Source: an uncultured Colwellia sp.
GTDB lineage: Bacteria > Pseudomonadota > Gammaproteobacteria > Enterobacterales > Alteromonadaceae
Assembly (NCBI GenBank): GCA_913058395.1
Contig: CAJXQI010000008.1
Coordinates: 62,001 to 126,000 of the forward strand
DNA: 64,000 bases
Direction of reading: 5' to 3'
Of this stretch, positions 9,067-19,033 are shown piece after piece. The notes beneath the pieces are model-generated. The model was given only the letters and a program-made list of their open reading frames with translations. It did not search any database and had not been told where the DNA came from. How positions within the stretch are numbered: the stretch's first letter is position 1; every line of letters starts with the position of its first letter. A program made the translations under genes and the position numbers.

Positions 9067-9906
9067 ATGCAAGTACAAGTTGTTGATTATCGTGCCAGTG
9101 ACGCACCACAAAAGTTTGTTGAAAGTTTACGCAACACGGGGTTTGGTGTATTAACTAATCACCCTATTCAACAGTCATTGGTAGAAAAGATCTATAAAGA
9201 TTGGTATGACTTTTTTACTCATGATGAAAAACAAGCCTTTGCATTTGATCCGGAAAAACAGGATGGCTATTTTGCACCTGAGATATCAGAAACGGCCAAA
9301 GGTCATACAAAAAAAGATATTAAAGAATACTTTCATATTTATCCTTGGGGTCGAATTCCTAAGCAACTTGAAGAAGATATTCTTAATTATTATAAGATGG
9401 CATCTAACTTAGCCAGTGAGTTATTAGATTGGGTTGAAAAGCATAGCCCTGCTGACGTTGCTAAGCATTATTCTGAACCACTTTCTAATATGATCATGGA
9501 TACGCCAAACACGCTATTACGTGTTTTACATTATCCTCCGTTTAATGGTACAGAAGAACCCGGTGCAATTCGTGCGGCGGCTCACGAAGATATCAACTTA
9601 CTGACTATTTTACCGGCAGCAAATGAACCTGGTTTACAAGTTCAAACACAAGAAGATGAATGGATCAATGTACCGGGTGACTTTGGCCATTTGATCGTTA
9701 ACATCGGCGATATGTTACAAGAAGCCTCACAAGGCTACTTCCCATCAACTAGCCATAGAGTAATTAACCCAACAGGTACAAATAGTGGTAAATCTCGTAT
9801 CTCTTTACCGTTATTCTTACATCCTAGAAGTGAAGTAGTGCTTTCTGAAAAGCATACGCAAGAAAGTTACTTATTGGAAAGGTTACGAGAGCTAGGTGTT
9901 AAATAA
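9067..9906 (+). CDS. 2-oxoglutarate/Fe(II)-dependent oxygenase, isopenicillin N synthase family
   Basis: A 279-residue cytoplasmic non-haem iron enzyme. The iron triad is His173-x-Asp175 (AAHEDINLLT) and His230 (STSHRV), and the 2-oxoglutarate carboxylate clamp is Arg244-x-Ser246 (SRISLPLF). The N-terminal DIOX_N part (FVESLRNTGFGVLTNHPI) is typical of the IPNS/plant-type dioxygenases. Bacterial members of this branch are widespread in marine gammaproteobacteria; the substrate is not known and the neighbours do not suggest one. The ATG follows AGGGG at a good distance. A TATAAT at 9012-9017 is a candidate -10 box without a clear -35. It ends at a bidirectional terminator shared with the convergent RND gene. 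Confidence 0.9.
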   Translation: MQVQVVDYRASDAPQKFVESLRNTGFGVLTNHPIQQSLVEKIYKDWYDFFTHDEKQAFAFDPEKQDGYFAPEISETAKGHTKKDIKEYFHIYPWGRIPKQLEEDILNYYKMASNLASELLDWVEKHSPADVAKHYSEPLSNMIMDTPNTLLRVLHYPPFNGTEEPGAIRAAAHEDINLLTILPAANEPGLQVQTQEDEWINVPGDFGHLIVNIGDMLQEASQGYFPSTSHRVINPTGTNSGKSRISLPLFLHPRSEVVLSEKHTQESYLLERLRELGVK

Positions 9907-9963
9907 CTAAAGCTATAAATAAGGTTACGTCCTTTGCTCGAAACTTTGCTTTTGAGCGTATAA

Positions 9964-9992
9964 AAAAAGCCATCACATTGTGATGGCTTTTT
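9964..9992. terminator. Bidirectional terminator between the oxygenase and RND genes
   Basis: AAAAAGCCATCACA at 9964-9977 and its perfect complement at 9979-9992 form a strong GC-cored hairpin flanked by A-runs and T-runs on both sides. It lies between two convergent stop codons, so it can end transcription from either side. Confidence 0.9.
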
Positions 9993-10032
9993 AGTGTCTA
10001 GATTATCACTTTTCAGTATTTAGCGGCTTAAT

Positions 10033-13000
10033 CTACAATGTTCCCGTTTTAAGGCCATCTAACGTTTGTGCATCAGGCTTAGCTGCTTGCTTTTTACGTT
10101 TAAATAATGACTTAACATCTTCAATAATTAAGTAAAGACATGGGATCAACACTAAAGTCACAATAGTGGCAAATAATACACCAAACGCTAATGATACCGC
10201 CATTGGGATAACGATTTTAGCTTGTGCACTCACTTCAAAGAATATAATTGGTACTAAGCCAATAAATGTAGTGATAGACGTTAGCATGATAGCTCTAAAA
10301 CGTTTCGTACCTGCATGCATTACGGCATCTTTCAAGCGCTCACCCCGTTTTCTAGCATTGTTAACATAATCCACCATCACTAAGGAGTCATTCACCACCA
10401 CACCCGCAGCAGCCAAGATACCCATTACCGATAGCGCACTTAAATCCATTCCCAATATAAAATGACCTAATACCGCACCGATAATACCGAAAGGAATAAC
10501 CACCATGATCATCGTTGCTTGCGAGTATGACTTCAATGGTATTGCTAACAATGAAAATATAATCAATGACGAAATTACAAAGTCACGCATTTGGTCGCTA
10601 GCACTTTCCATTTCTTCTTGAATACTACCTGATACTTCACTCTTAACTTGTGGGTATTTTCTTAAAAGCTCAGGAATGAAGTTGTCACGAATATCTGTCG
10701 CTACTTTAAATGGTTCAACTTGCTCAGCGTCAACACTCGCCCAAACGTTAATCGTACGATTACCATTTTCACGACGAATACGTGTTACACCATCATGCAT
10801 TGTAATAGTAGCCAGTTCAGATAGAGGTAATTCAGCTCCATTTGGCGCTTGAATTAATACATCATCGACATGGCCAACAGAGCTTCGTTGGTCAAGTGGG
10901 TAACGTACCATTACTTTTACTTCTTCACTGTCACGTAAGATACGTTGTGCTTCGAGTCCGTAAAAACTGTAGCTAACTTGCGAAGCAATTTCAGCTAAGG
11001 TTAAACCTAAACTGTTAGCAAGAGGTTTCAGCTCAAACTGAACTTCTTTTGCACTTGTTTGACGACTATCATTAACATCACCAATGCCTTTAAGTGAATT
11101 AAGTTTAGTTTTTAGCTCTTTCGAAGCGGCTAATAACTCAGCATCATTTTTACTTTCTAATCTAAATGCGATATCACCGTCATCTCGACCACCGCCAAAT
11201 AAATTATCTCCAATGGTTAAAGACTTAACCCCTGGGTAATTAGGTATTGCTTCGCGCCATAAATCAGCAAGTGCAAAGGTATCAATTGGACGCAACTCAG
11301 GTATCACTAATTTCACCATTAACTGGCCACTAGTTCTGCTACGTAAATCAACTTGCATATCTGAAATCATTGAATTGCCGTATTTAGCTTCAACGTTTTT
11401 ATCAACACGGTTAATAACACCTTGAATATTCAATAAAGTTTGTAATGTTGCTTTTTCTGAAGCATCAACATTCATTTCTACCGTTACACGTGGAAAGTCA
11501 TGTGGAATTTTAGGTTGGCCAACAAAGCGAACAAAACCACCGCTAAACAAGCCAGCACTAATCAGCATCAAACTAATAAAGAACATTAGTACTGCATAAC
11601 GATAGTTAATAAACAATGCTAAAGAAGGACGATAAACAGTCTCAATGAAGTGCTTCAACTTGGTATCAACCCATAAACGCAATCTATCAATAGGGTTTTT
11701 AGGGTTAAATGCCTTCATTTTCATTTTAACTAAATGCGCAGGTAAAATTAGTTTCGATTCAACTAAAGAGAAAATCAAACAAAGAATAACTACCGAGCCT
11801 ATCGCTTTACCAAAGGCAGAAGATGGTCCTTCGCCGAAAAGGAAAGGTAAAAACACCGCAATTGTTGTTAATACACCAAAGGTCGCAGGCATAGCAACAC
11901 GTTTAACACCACGAATTACGTTTTCAGTACTATGCCCATGTTCTTCAATTTCATCATGAGCACTTTCGCCCATCACGATCGCATCATCAACCACAATACC
12001 GAGCACTAAGATAAAGGCGAATAAACTGATTACATTAATCGTTACACCCACAAATTCCATAGGCATAACCAATAAAGTACCTAAGAAACAAACCGGTAAG
12101 CCCATCATGACCCAGAAAGCTAAACGAACACGTAAGAATAACGCTAGCATTAAGAATACTAATACCGCACCACTTTTCATGTTGTCGACCATCATATTTA
12201 ATCGGCCTTCAAGGTAGTATGTCATATCTACCCAAGTTTCTAATTTAACACCAGGAGGTAATACTGATGCTTTGTCATCAACATATTTTTTAACAACTTC
12301 AGCAATATCAGTAATACTTTGGTTATCTGCCGCGCCAATAAATAATGTTACTGAGTTCTTACCGTTAAATTTAGAATATTGTAAACCTTCTTCAAAACCA
12401 TCGATAATAGTGGCAACTTCACCTAAAACTATTTTTGTACCATCTTCTAGCGTTACAACAGGGATCTGCTCAAATTCATGACCTCGATAAGCCTGGTTTT
12501 CAACACGTAGGTTGATATAACCATTTTCAGCGCGAATTTGTCCTGCTGACATATTACGTGAGTAGTTACGTACAGAGTTAGCAATATCACGAAAGCTCAA
12601 ACCATATTCACGAAGCTTATCTTTACTCACCTCGATTGAGATTTCATAATCTAAGCCAGTAAATAACTCTGAGATATTGATAAAAGGTAATTGCTGAATT
12701 TCATTATGAACTTTACGACCAAGCTCTTTTAACTCGCCATTAGTTAAATCGCCATATAAGCTGATATACATGACTTCTTGACGAAACTTCTCACGTTCAA
12801 CCTTAATTCTTTCCATGCCTTCAGGGAAACTAGAAATGGAATCGATTGCCGATTTTACTTCTTCTAAAACGACTTGCGGATCATAATCTAATTCAACTTC
12901 AAACCAACCGTTTGAATAGCCTCGATTTGAATAAGTAATGACACGTTTAAGACCTTGTACAGTTTCCAAAGCCTCTTCAATCTTTATAGTTATACCTTCT

Positions 13001-13236
13001 TCAACTTCTTGTGGTGCCGAGCCAGGATAAGGGGCGGCATAAGAAATCCAATTAATTTTAACTTGCGGGAACATTTGTTTATTAATGGTGCTAATGGTAA
13101 AAAAGCCACCCACTAAAATGAATATCATTAATAAATTTGCCGCAACGCTATTACGGGCAAACCATGCAATTATGCCGGTATTAGTATCAATACTGTGGTC
13201 AATTTCAGGTTTTTTCTTAGCCGTATCAGTTGTCAT
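10033..13236 (-). CDS. RND family efflux transporter permease (AcrB/HAE1 type)
   Basis: A 1067-residue inner-membrane pump. The first segment (SVAANLLMIFILVGGFF) is followed by a large periplasmic loop beginning QMFPQVKINWIS. The TM4 proton-relay Asp pair appears in LGIVVDDAIVMGES, and the second-half counterpart GVVVNDSLVMVDY follows. This family couples proton influx to export of drugs or hydrophobic compounds through an adaptor and a TolC-type channel. It starts two bases after the adaptor gene stop with AGGAG upstream, so the two form one operon. No outer-membrane channel gene adjoins, so the pump probably borrows a TolC encoded elsewhere. Substrate unknown. It is not closely similar to the RND fragment at the right edge. 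Confidence 0.92.
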   Translation of the reverse strand: MTTDTAKKKPEIDHSIDTNTGIIAWFARNSVAANLLMIFILVGGFFTISTINKQMFPQVKINWISYAAPYPGSAPQEVEEGITIKIEEALETVQGLKRVITYSNRGYSNGWFEVELDYDPQVVLEEVKSAIDSISSFPEGMERIKVEREKFRQEVMYISLYGDLTNGELKELGRKVHNEIQQLPFINISELFTGLDYEISIEVSKDKLREYGLSFRDIANSVRNYSRNMSAGQIRAENGYINLRVENQAYRGHEFEQIPVVTLEDGTKIVLGEVATIIDGFEEGLQYSKFNGKNSVTLFIGAADNQSITDIAEVVKKYVDDKASVLPPGVKLETWVDMTYYLEGRLNMMVDNMKSGAVLVFLMLALFLRVRLAFWVMMGLPVCFLGTLLVMPMEFVGVTINVISLFAFILVLGIVVDDAIVMGESAHDEIEEHGHSTENVIRGVKRVAMPATFGVLTTIAVFLPFLFGEGPSSAFGKAIGSVVILCLIFSLVESKLILPAHLVKMKMKAFNPKNPIDRLRLWVDTKLKHFIETVYRPSLALFINYRYAVLMFFISLMLISAGLFSGGFVRFVGQPKIPHDFPRVTVEMNVDASEKATLQTLLNIQGVINRVDKNVEAKYGNSMISDMQVDLRSRTSGQLMVKLVIPELRPIDTFALADLWREAIPNYPGVKSLTIGDNLFGGGRDDGDIAFRLESKNDAELLAASKELKTKLNSLKGIGDVNDSRQTSAKEVQFELKPLANSLGLTLAEIASQVSYSFYGLEAQRILRDSEEVKVMVRYPLDQRSSVGHVDDVLIQAPNGAELPLSELATITMHDGVTRIRRENGNRTINVWASVDAEQVEPFKVATDIRDNFIPELLRKYPQVKSEVSGSIQEEMESASDQMRDFVISSLIIFSLLAIPLKSYSQATMIMVVIPFGIIGAVLGHFILGMDLSALSVMGILAAAGVVVNDSLVMVDYVNNARKRGERLKDAVMHAGTKRFRAIMLTSITTFIGLVPIIFFEVSAQAKIVIPMAVSLAFGVLFATIVTLVLIPCLYLIIEDVKSLFKRKKQAAKPDAQTLDGLKTGTL

Positions 13237-13238
13237 AC

Positions 13239-14456
13239 CTATTCTCCTGAACCACTATCGTTTAACGCAACTTGAGTAGTGCTCTCAGCATCGTCAGCTT
13301 GTTCTTCACTATTTTGTTCAGCTTCATCGCTCAATAAAGCTAACTTCATACCGTCGATAGGGTAATCAAGAGCAGACACAATCAACTGGTCGCCATCAAC
13401 TAGGCCATTTGAAATAATGACATTTCGACCATCTTGGCGAACAATCGTTATCTCTGAATAATGTAGTTTTGACTCACTGTCTAGAATAGCAACTCGATCA
13501 TTTTCAACTAAATGACGTGGAACACTTGTTGCTTGTGCAATATCAAGCCCAAGGATTTTAGCGTTAACGTAAGAGCCATAGCGAATTGGCGTGGTATTAT
13601 TATTTTCAGTTAAAGCATATGGGTCATGAATTTCAGCGACTAAATAACTCATGCGGCTTGTGCTGTCGATAACACCTTCATTACGTGCAATATGCGCAGA
13701 CCAAACAGTTTCTGCACCTGCAAAAGTGCCCATTAAATTAACCTTAGCGTTTTTGCCATGGTCAACTAAAAACTCCAATTGGTTATCAGCAACAGGCAAA
13801 CGAACTTCTGCAATTCCAGTACCTAGTAATTTACCTACCATGCTACCCATAGCAACAAATGAACCTAAACCAACCTTGCGGCTTTCAATCATAGCATCAT
13901 AAGGTGCTCTAACTTCGGTACGCTCTAAGTTACGCTTTGCTCGTAAAATTGAGGCTTGTGCTGATTTTACACGGGCGATTTCCTGCGCTAATTGCGGCTT
14001 ACGTAAACTTAGTTCCGTTGGCGATGTGTCAGTAATACGCTTCCACTCTTGTTCAGCAACGCGGCCTTGTGCCCGTTCTGTTTCAAGTGAAGCACGCGCT
14101 GAAGCCATCGTTGCTTCAGCATCAATTAATGCTGCTTCATAATCATTAGGATCAATACGCGCTAACAATTGTCCTTTTTTAACAAAACCACCGCGAACAA
14201 ATGTTTCTGACAATTCGACAATTTGACCACTTATTTGTGCCACTAATTCAGTTTCATACTTTGGCATCACCACGCCATATGACTCTACTTGTAAAGTCAT
14301 TGGTGCAACTGAAATCTGTTCAACAGCAACAATAGGAGTATTATCAATTTCCTCTTTTTCTTCAGGTGGCTTTTTCATGCTTGAAAAAAGCATAAAAATT
14401 AAAATTCCCGCGATTAAAATGACAATAGGTACGAATATTTGTTTTTTCCGTGTCAC
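13239..14456 (-). CDS. RND efflux periplasmic adaptor (membrane fusion protein, HlyD/AcrA family)
   Basis: A 405-residue adaptor. One N-terminal membrane anchor (about 5-25) is not a lipobox, so it is held by a transmembrane helix. The order is lipoyl/barrel-sandwich half (ELVAQISGQIVELSETFVRG, GQLLARIDPNDYEAAL), an alpha-hairpin at about 110-185 with many Ala/Glu/Arg, the second lipoyl half (VRAPYDAMIESRKVGLGSFV), a beta-barrel and a membrane-proximal domain; the last 30 residues are an acidic tail. The adaptor links the RND pump encoded immediately downstream to an outer-membrane channel. The start is GTG at 14456 with TGAGG eight bases upstream. The following 257-base gap upstream carries only a terminator. 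Confidence 0.92.
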   Translation of the reverse strand: MTRKKQIFVPIVILIAGILIFMLFSSMKKPPEEKEEIDNTPIVAVEQISVAPMTLQVESYGVVMPKYETELVAQISGQIVELSETFVRGGFVKKGQLLARIDPNDYEAALIDAEATMASARASLETERAQGRVAEQEWKRITDTSPTELSLRKPQLAQEIARVKSAQASILRAKRNLERTEVRAPYDAMIESRKVGLGSFVAMGSMVGKLLGTGIAEVRLPVADNQLEFLVDHGKNAKVNLMGTFAGAETVWSAHIARNEGVIDSTSRMSYLVAEIHDPYALTENNNTTPIRYGSYVNAKILGLDIAQATSVPRHLVENDRVAILDSESKLHYSEITIVRQDGRNVIISNGLVDGDQLIVSALDYPIDGMKLALLSDEAEQNSEEQADDAESTTQVALNDSGSGE

Positions 14457-14655
14457 AGTGACGTCCTCATAAAGTCTAAAATTTGTAATTATTAGTTATA
14501 TTGCATACAGGATACCGAAATCACTGACTACAAAAACTAACAAAGTTGTAAATGCTTGTTACAATATCCGCACCATTTTTTGAAAACATAAAAATAATAT
14601 TTCAAAACACCTATATAACAACAACTTAAAAAGCTTTACGTATAAATTTCAAATA

Positions 14656-14684
14656 AAAAAGCCACAAAATAAATGTGACTTTTT
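14656..14684 (-). terminator. Terminator of the NagX-like gene
   Basis: AAAAAGCCACA at 14656-14666 pairs, with one mismatch, with TGTGACTTTTT at 14674-14684. The A/T runs on both sides fit an intrinsic terminator. It lies 30 bases after the stop of the acyltransferase gene on the minus strand. Confidence 0.7.
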
Positions 14685-14713
14685 ATAACGGGTTAGTTTT
14701 TTTCACCAAAAAG

Positions 14714-15877
14714 TTAAACTTTTATAAATATTTTTCGTTGATATAACCAACACAGAAGCAACCACTGCAGAAACACTGTTGTTACAATACTAATTAACGT
14801 GCTCCAGCCATTATCAAAAAATACAAAAAATCCACCGAACAAACTGTTATTGATATATTGCCAATTAACAATACTGCTCGCTAAATAAATAATGATAGAG
14901 TTACAGCCTATTACCGCAAAGAACTTAGCAAGTTGTGTTAGCTTTAATACATCGAATAGGTAATAAAAGATCACTAATAATAAAAGACTATAGCCAACAG
15001 ACACCAAAACAAAGGAACTAGTCCACAAGGTTTTATTAATAGGAAAAATTAAGTCCCAAGCCTCTCCCGCTATTAAGCAAATAACAGCAGAAATTAGTAG
15101 TGTTAGCATTAACTTCGATGGCTGTTCAGCACTCTTTATCATTAAACGTCCTGCAAAAACACCGGCAAGCGCATTGACGATTGATGTGACATTTGACAAT
15201 ACCCCTTCAGGGTCTATTGCTAGACCTTGATAACTGACTCCTGGCAGTAATTTAGCATCAAACCACGCATTAATTGCCCCACTAGCGCTATAGTCACCAC
15301 CACCAAAGCCAGAGATATCAATATAAGTGAGTAAGACCCAATAGCAGAGTAAAATACCGCCCGCGATTAACCATTGTATTCTTTCACTGACGTACCAGCA
15401 CAACATCGCCGCGACAAACCAGGAGACGCCAATTCGCCCTAGAACACTGGCAAATCGCACTTCTTCCAACTGCAATGGTATCCCTGCGCCCCAACCATGA
15501 TTGTAGATAACGCCCAATAGAATCAACAAACCTAACCGTTTAATACTACTTAATACTAGAGGTTTTCTTTTTTCTACCGGATATTGATTTATCGGCTTAG
15601 CGCTGACCCCTAAACTTACACCCGCAAGAAATATAAAGAGTGGGAAAATAAGATCATACGCCGTTACACCATGCCAAATAGAGTGCTGCATTTGCATAGC
15701 TAAACTTTGCAACCATGACCAACCCGTAATAACAAATAATGCAGCAAAAACTCCTTCTGCCCCCAAAATCCAAATCATATCGAAACCACGTAAGGCATCG
15801 ACAGAGAGTATCCTTTTAGGTTTTGGCTTGTCGTTGCTATGCAAATTATTTTTATCTATTTCTTGTGCGGTATTCAT
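14714..15877 (-). CDS. NagX-like membrane acyltransferase (DUF5009 / heparan-alpha-glucosaminide N-acetyltransferase family)
   Basis: A 387-residue polytopic membrane protein with about 10 hydrophobic segments. The hallmark blocks are SVDALRGFDM near residue 25, with the basic-Asp-Arg-Gly signature of the acyltransferase-3-like superfamily, and DLIFPLFIFLAGVSLGVS near residue 75. Related proteins are HGSNAT, which acetylates glucosamine across a membrane, and bacterial NagX, which is tied to chitin/GlcNAc use in Shewanella. A catalytic or transport role on amino sugars is inferred from family only; no nag or chitinase gene is present here. The start is ATG at 15877 after a weak ribosome-binding site. 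It is monocistronic and ends at its own hairpin. Confidence 0.8.
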   Translation of the reverse strand: MNTAQEIDKNNLHSNDKPKPKRILSVDALRGFDMIWILGAEGVFAALFVITGWSWLQSLAMQMQHSIWHGVTAYDLIFPLFIFLAGVSLGVSAKPINQYPVEKRKPLVLSSIKRLGLLILLGVIYNHGWGAGIPLQLEEVRFASVLGRIGVSWFVAAMLCWYVSERIQWLIAGGILLCYWVLLTYIDISGFGGGDYSASGAINAWFDAKLLPGVSYQGLAIDPEGVLSNVTSIVNALAGVFAGRLMIKSAEQPSKLMLTLLISAVICLIAGEAWDLIFPINKTLWTSSFVLVSVGYSLLLLVIFYYLFDVLKLTQLAKFFAVIGCNSIIIYLASSIVNWQYINNSLFGGFFVFFDNGWSTLISIVTTVFLQWLLLCWLYQRKIFIKV

Positions 15878-16109
15878 TAAATTTCTCTTAGCTTAATTAA
15901 ACAAATATAACTCGATCACTTTGGCCTCAAAAAAAAGACAACGCTGTCATCGGTATAATTAAGATAGTAATAAGATATTGCTTGAATAGCAAACAGCTAA
16001 AAACTTAATTACCGACAGCGACGGTTACAATTTGTTATGAATTAAACTTGCTAAACGCTTGTGTCAGAAAGTAATTACATTAAGATTAAATAATCAAAAA
16101 GGGGATTTT

Positions 16110-16571
16110 ATGCTGACAAAAATTAGTGCTTTCTTTCAATCATTAGCTGAGCCAGTTGATAACCAAACACCAGTAATCAGTTTAGAAATAGCCTGCAGTG
16201 TACTGTTATGTGAAGTAATGCTGGCTGACGGTCAACTTGATAATGCAGAACAAACTCAACTAAATGAAATTTTAACCAGTCAATTCAACTTATCCAACGA
16301 AGAAGCTGAGGAAATCATTAAGCACGCTTTGTTATTACGTGAGAGCGCTACTGACTTTTTTCAATTCACTTCAAAAATTAACGAAAATTACAGCCTTGAA
16401 CAGCGAATTAAAATGTTGGAGCTACTATGGCAGGTTGCTTATGCCGACGGAGAGCTCGCCAGTATTGAAGAGCATATTATTCGTAAAATTGCTGACTTAT
16501 TACATTTACGCCATAGTGAATTTATTCAAACCAAGCTCAATATTCAATCAAATACTGCTTCAGACAAATAA
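16110..16571 (+). CDS. TerB family protein
   Basis: A 153-residue all-helical cytoplasmic protein. The two TerB signature acidic helices are present: CEVMLADGQLDNAEQTQL and QVAYADGELASIEEHIIRKI. The fold is shared with tellurite resistance TerB and the N-terminus of DjlA; single TerB proteins in proteobacteria are of unknown function and a tellurite role should not be assumed, since no other ter genes are nearby. The frame extends upstream to ATG 16059, but ATG 16110 has AAGGGG at the right distance and begins MLTKISAFF, as family members do. The 230-base gap upstream shows no other gene. Confidence 0.85.
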   Translation: MLTKISAFFQSLAEPVDNQTPVISLEIACSVLLCEVMLADGQLDNAEQTQLNEILTSQFNLSNEEAEEIIKHALLLRESATDFFQFTSKINENYSLEQRIKMLELLWQVAYADGELASIEEHIIRKIADLLHLRHSEFIQTKLNIQSNTASDK

Positions 16572-16656
16572 AAAGTCCATCGGTATTGAAAGTTATAGTT
16601 AACTTGCCGCCAGATCGGTTATTATAGCCGCAAGTTAACTGACCCCAAGAATCCAC

Positions 16657-17487
16657 ATGGCAAGCATCGGCAAATATAATACCCTTCCTGTTGTAGCAAT
16701 CACTGATAATGGCGCATATTTAAATGCTGCTGAATTAGGTGAAATTTTACTACCTAATCGTTTTGTTCCTGAAAACTGCGAAGTTGGTAACGAAGTTAAG
16801 GTTTTTATCTATGCAGATACTGCGGATCGCATTGTTGCGACAACAGAAAAGCCTTTGGCAGAAGTTGACCAGTTTGCCTCATTGAAAGTTAGCCAAGTCA
16901 ATAAAATGGGGGCTTTCCTCGACTGGGGCTTACCAAAAGACTTGCTAGTACCTTACAACCAACAGCATAGCGAAATGGAAGTAGGCAAATATTACCTGGT
17001 CAGGATCTTTCTCGACCTAAAAACAGATCGACTAGTTGCATCAAGCAAGCTTGATAAGTTTATCGATATTTGGCCTGCTGAGTACCAAAAATGGGACAAA
17101 GTAAAATTAACCATTGCCACTAAAACCGACCTTGGCTTTAAAGCCATTATTAATGATTTACATTGGGGTTTACTGTACGACAACGAGATATTTAAGCCAC
17201 TTCGTGCCGGTAAAAAAATAACAGGTTACATTAAACAAGTTCGTGAAGATGGTCGAATTGATCTATCTCTTACTCGCCCAGGTGAAGGTAAAGTGAAAGA
17301 CTTTAGCGATAAGTTACTCGCGCATATTGCCGAGAACGATGGCTTTAGCCCGCTGCATGATAAAAGTGATCCTGAATTGATCAAACGTATTTTAGGGGTA
17401 AGTAAAAAAAACTTTAAAGCTACTGTTGGTAATTTGATGAAAAATGGCAAAATTACTATAGAAAAAAATGGTATTCGTTTGAAGTAA
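16657..17487 (+). CDS. cvfB: CvfB-like S1-domain RNA-binding protein
   Basis: A 276-residue soluble protein with the CvfB/YitL layout: three S1-like beta-barrels in the first 215 residues (for example VSQVNKMGAFLDWGLPKDLL and ITGYIKQVREDGRIDLSLTR) and a C-terminal winged helix (residues about 220-275: DPELIKRILGVSKKNFKATV, GNLMKNGKITIEKNGI). Family members bind RNA; CvfB affects virulence gene expression in Staphylococcus, but the role in gammaproteobacteria is not established. The ATG at 16657 has only a poor AAGAA upstream. It may follow the TerB gene in one transcript (85-base gap) and ends at a bidirectional terminator. Confidence 0.88.
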   Translation: MASIGKYNTLPVVAITDNGAYLNAAELGEILLPNRFVPENCEVGNEVKVFIYADTADRIVATTEKPLAEVDQFASLKVSQVNKMGAFLDWGLPKDLLVPYNQQHSEMEVGKYYLVRIFLDLKTDRLVASSKLDKFIDIWPAEYQKWDKVKLTIATKTDLGFKAIINDLHWGLLYDNEIFKPLRAGKKITGYIKQVREDGRIDLSLTRPGEGKVKDFSDKLLAHIAENDGFSPLHDKSDPELIKRILGVSKKNFKATVGNLMKNGKITIEKNGIRLK

Positions 17488-17531
17488 TTGACCTCGATAT
17501 ACTCTTTAAATAACAAAAATTACGCACAATT

Positions 17532-17557
17532 AAAAAAAGCCCCAAAGGGCTTTTTTT
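17532..17557. terminator. Bidirectional terminator between cvfB-like gene and tldD
   Basis: Seven A, GCCC, a short loop, GGGC and seven T form a classical intrinsic terminator that works on both strands. It lies between the convergent stops at 17487 and 17585. Confidence 0.93.
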
Positions 17558-17584
17558 ATGCTTAACATTCGACTTGAACGTTGG

Positions 17585-19033
17585 CTACTGTGTACCACCA
17601 ACGGTCATTTCATCAATTTTCAAGGTTGGTTGACCAACGCCCACAGGAACGCTTTGGCCGTCTTTGCCACAAACACCAACACCGGCATCAAGTTTTAAGT
17701 CATTACCGACCATACTTACTTGTTGCATTGCTTCAGGGCCACTACCAATTAACGTTGCCCCTTTAATTGGCGAGGTTATTTCACCATTTTCAATGAGGTA
17801 CGCTTCCGAGCTAGTGAAAACAAACTTACCTGAAGTAATATCAACTTGCCCACCAGCGAAGTTAGGTGCATATATACCTTTTTTCACTGATTTGATAATG
17901 TCGTCAGGCTTATGTTCGCCAGCCAACATATAAGTGTTAGTCATACGCGGCATAGGTAAATGCGCATAAGATTCGCGGCGACCATTACCAGTAGGTTTTA
18001 CGCCCATCAAGCCAGCATTATGCTTATCTTGCATGTAACCTTTCAGCACACCCTTTTCAATTAGTACGTTGTATTGCCCAGGCGTACCTTCATCATCAAT
18101 ACTGACAGAGCCTCGACGATTTGCCATCGTACCATCATCAACAATCGTACATAGTTCAGAAGCAACCTGTTGCCCGACTTTGCCAGAAAATGCTGATGAG
18201 CCTTTACGATTAAAGTCACCTTCTAAACCGTGTCCTACCGCTTCATGTAGTAATACGCCCGGCCAGCCAGCACCCAGTACAACGGGTAGCAATCCTGCGG
18301 GTGAATCGATAGCAACCAAGTTAACTAATGCCTGACGAACAGCTTCTTCAGCATAAGCTAAATAACGAGGTTTATTGTGTTCTAATTCGAAAAAATAGCT
18401 GTAATCAGTGCGCGCACCGCCGCCAGAACTTGCACGCTCTCGCTTACCATTTTCTTCAACAAGTACTGAGCAATTTAAGCGCACTAGTGGGCGAATATCG
18501 GTCGCGTAAGTGCCATCACTTGCTGCTACTAATATTTTTTCATAAACACCTGATAAATTAACAATAACTTGCTTAACACGCTTATCAACACTACGTGCAT
18601 GCGCTTCAACTTCATGTAATAAAGTTATTTTTTGCTCTTGTGGCAAGCTAGCTAACGGGTCTAACGCTTTGTATTGTTCATTATTTTGCTGGATTTTTTT
18701 GCCATCAAATACTTGCACTTTGGCTGACTTCTCAGCGTTAGCAATGCCTTTCGCAGCATCCGCAGCTTTTTTCAATGCCAAAGGTGTAATGTCATCTGAA
18801 TAGGCAAAACCGGTTTTTTCACCTGAAATCGCACGTACACCCACACCACGTTCAATGTTATATGAACCTTCTTTGACAATTCCGTCTTCAAGCATCCAAG
18901 ACTCATGACTACTCGATTGAAAATATAAATCGGCTAAATCTACTTTACGTTGATAAATGCTATCTAACGTACTTGTTAAGATGCTTTCATCAATTTCACT
19001 ATCGGCTAAGAGCTCTTGCTCAACATTATTCAT
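17585..19033 (-). CDS. tldD: Metalloprotease TldD
   Basis: A 482-residue protein matching E. coli TldD (481) along its whole length. The zinc motif HExxxH is HEAVGH at residues 263-268, and the C-terminal [19 protein letters not shown] carries the conserved Cys. TldD with TldE degrades unfolded peptides and matures microcin B17 and CcdA in E. coli. TldE (PmbA) is not in the window. Its ATG overlaps the end of the nitrilase-family gene by eight bases (ATGAATAA), so translation is probably coupled. It is the last gene of the mre-maf-rng-yhdP-nit-tldD run, which has the same order in other Alteromonadales. Confidence 0.96.
   Translation of the reverse strand: MNNVEQELLADSEIDESILTSTLDSIYQRKVDLADLYFQSSSHESWMLEDGIVKEGSYNIERGVGVRAISGEKTGFAYSDDITPLALKKAADAAKGIANAEKSAKVQVFDGKKIQQNNEQYKALDPLASLPQEQKITLLHEVEAHARSVDKRVKQVIVNLSGVYEKILVAASDGTYATDIRPLVRLNCSVLVEENGKRERASSGGGARTDYSYFFELEHNKPRYLAYAEEAVRQALVNLVAIDSPAGLLPVVLGAGWPGVLLHEAVGHGLEGDFNRKGSSAFSGKVGQQVASELCTIVDDGTMANRRGSVSIDDEGTPGQYNVLIEKGVLKGYMQDKHNAGLMGVKPTGNGRRESYAHLPMPRMTNTYMLAGEHKPDDIIKSVKKGIYAPNFAGGQVDITSGKFVFTSSEAYLIENGEITSPIKGATLIGSGPEAMQQVSMVGNDLKLDAGVGVCGKDGQSVPVGVGQPTLKIDEMTVGGTQ

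Noticed and set aside
16110-16571. TerB gene as evidence of a tellurite resistance system
   Set aside because: No terA, terC, terD or terE relatives are nearby; solitary TerB-fold proteins are common and unrelated to tellurite in most cases.
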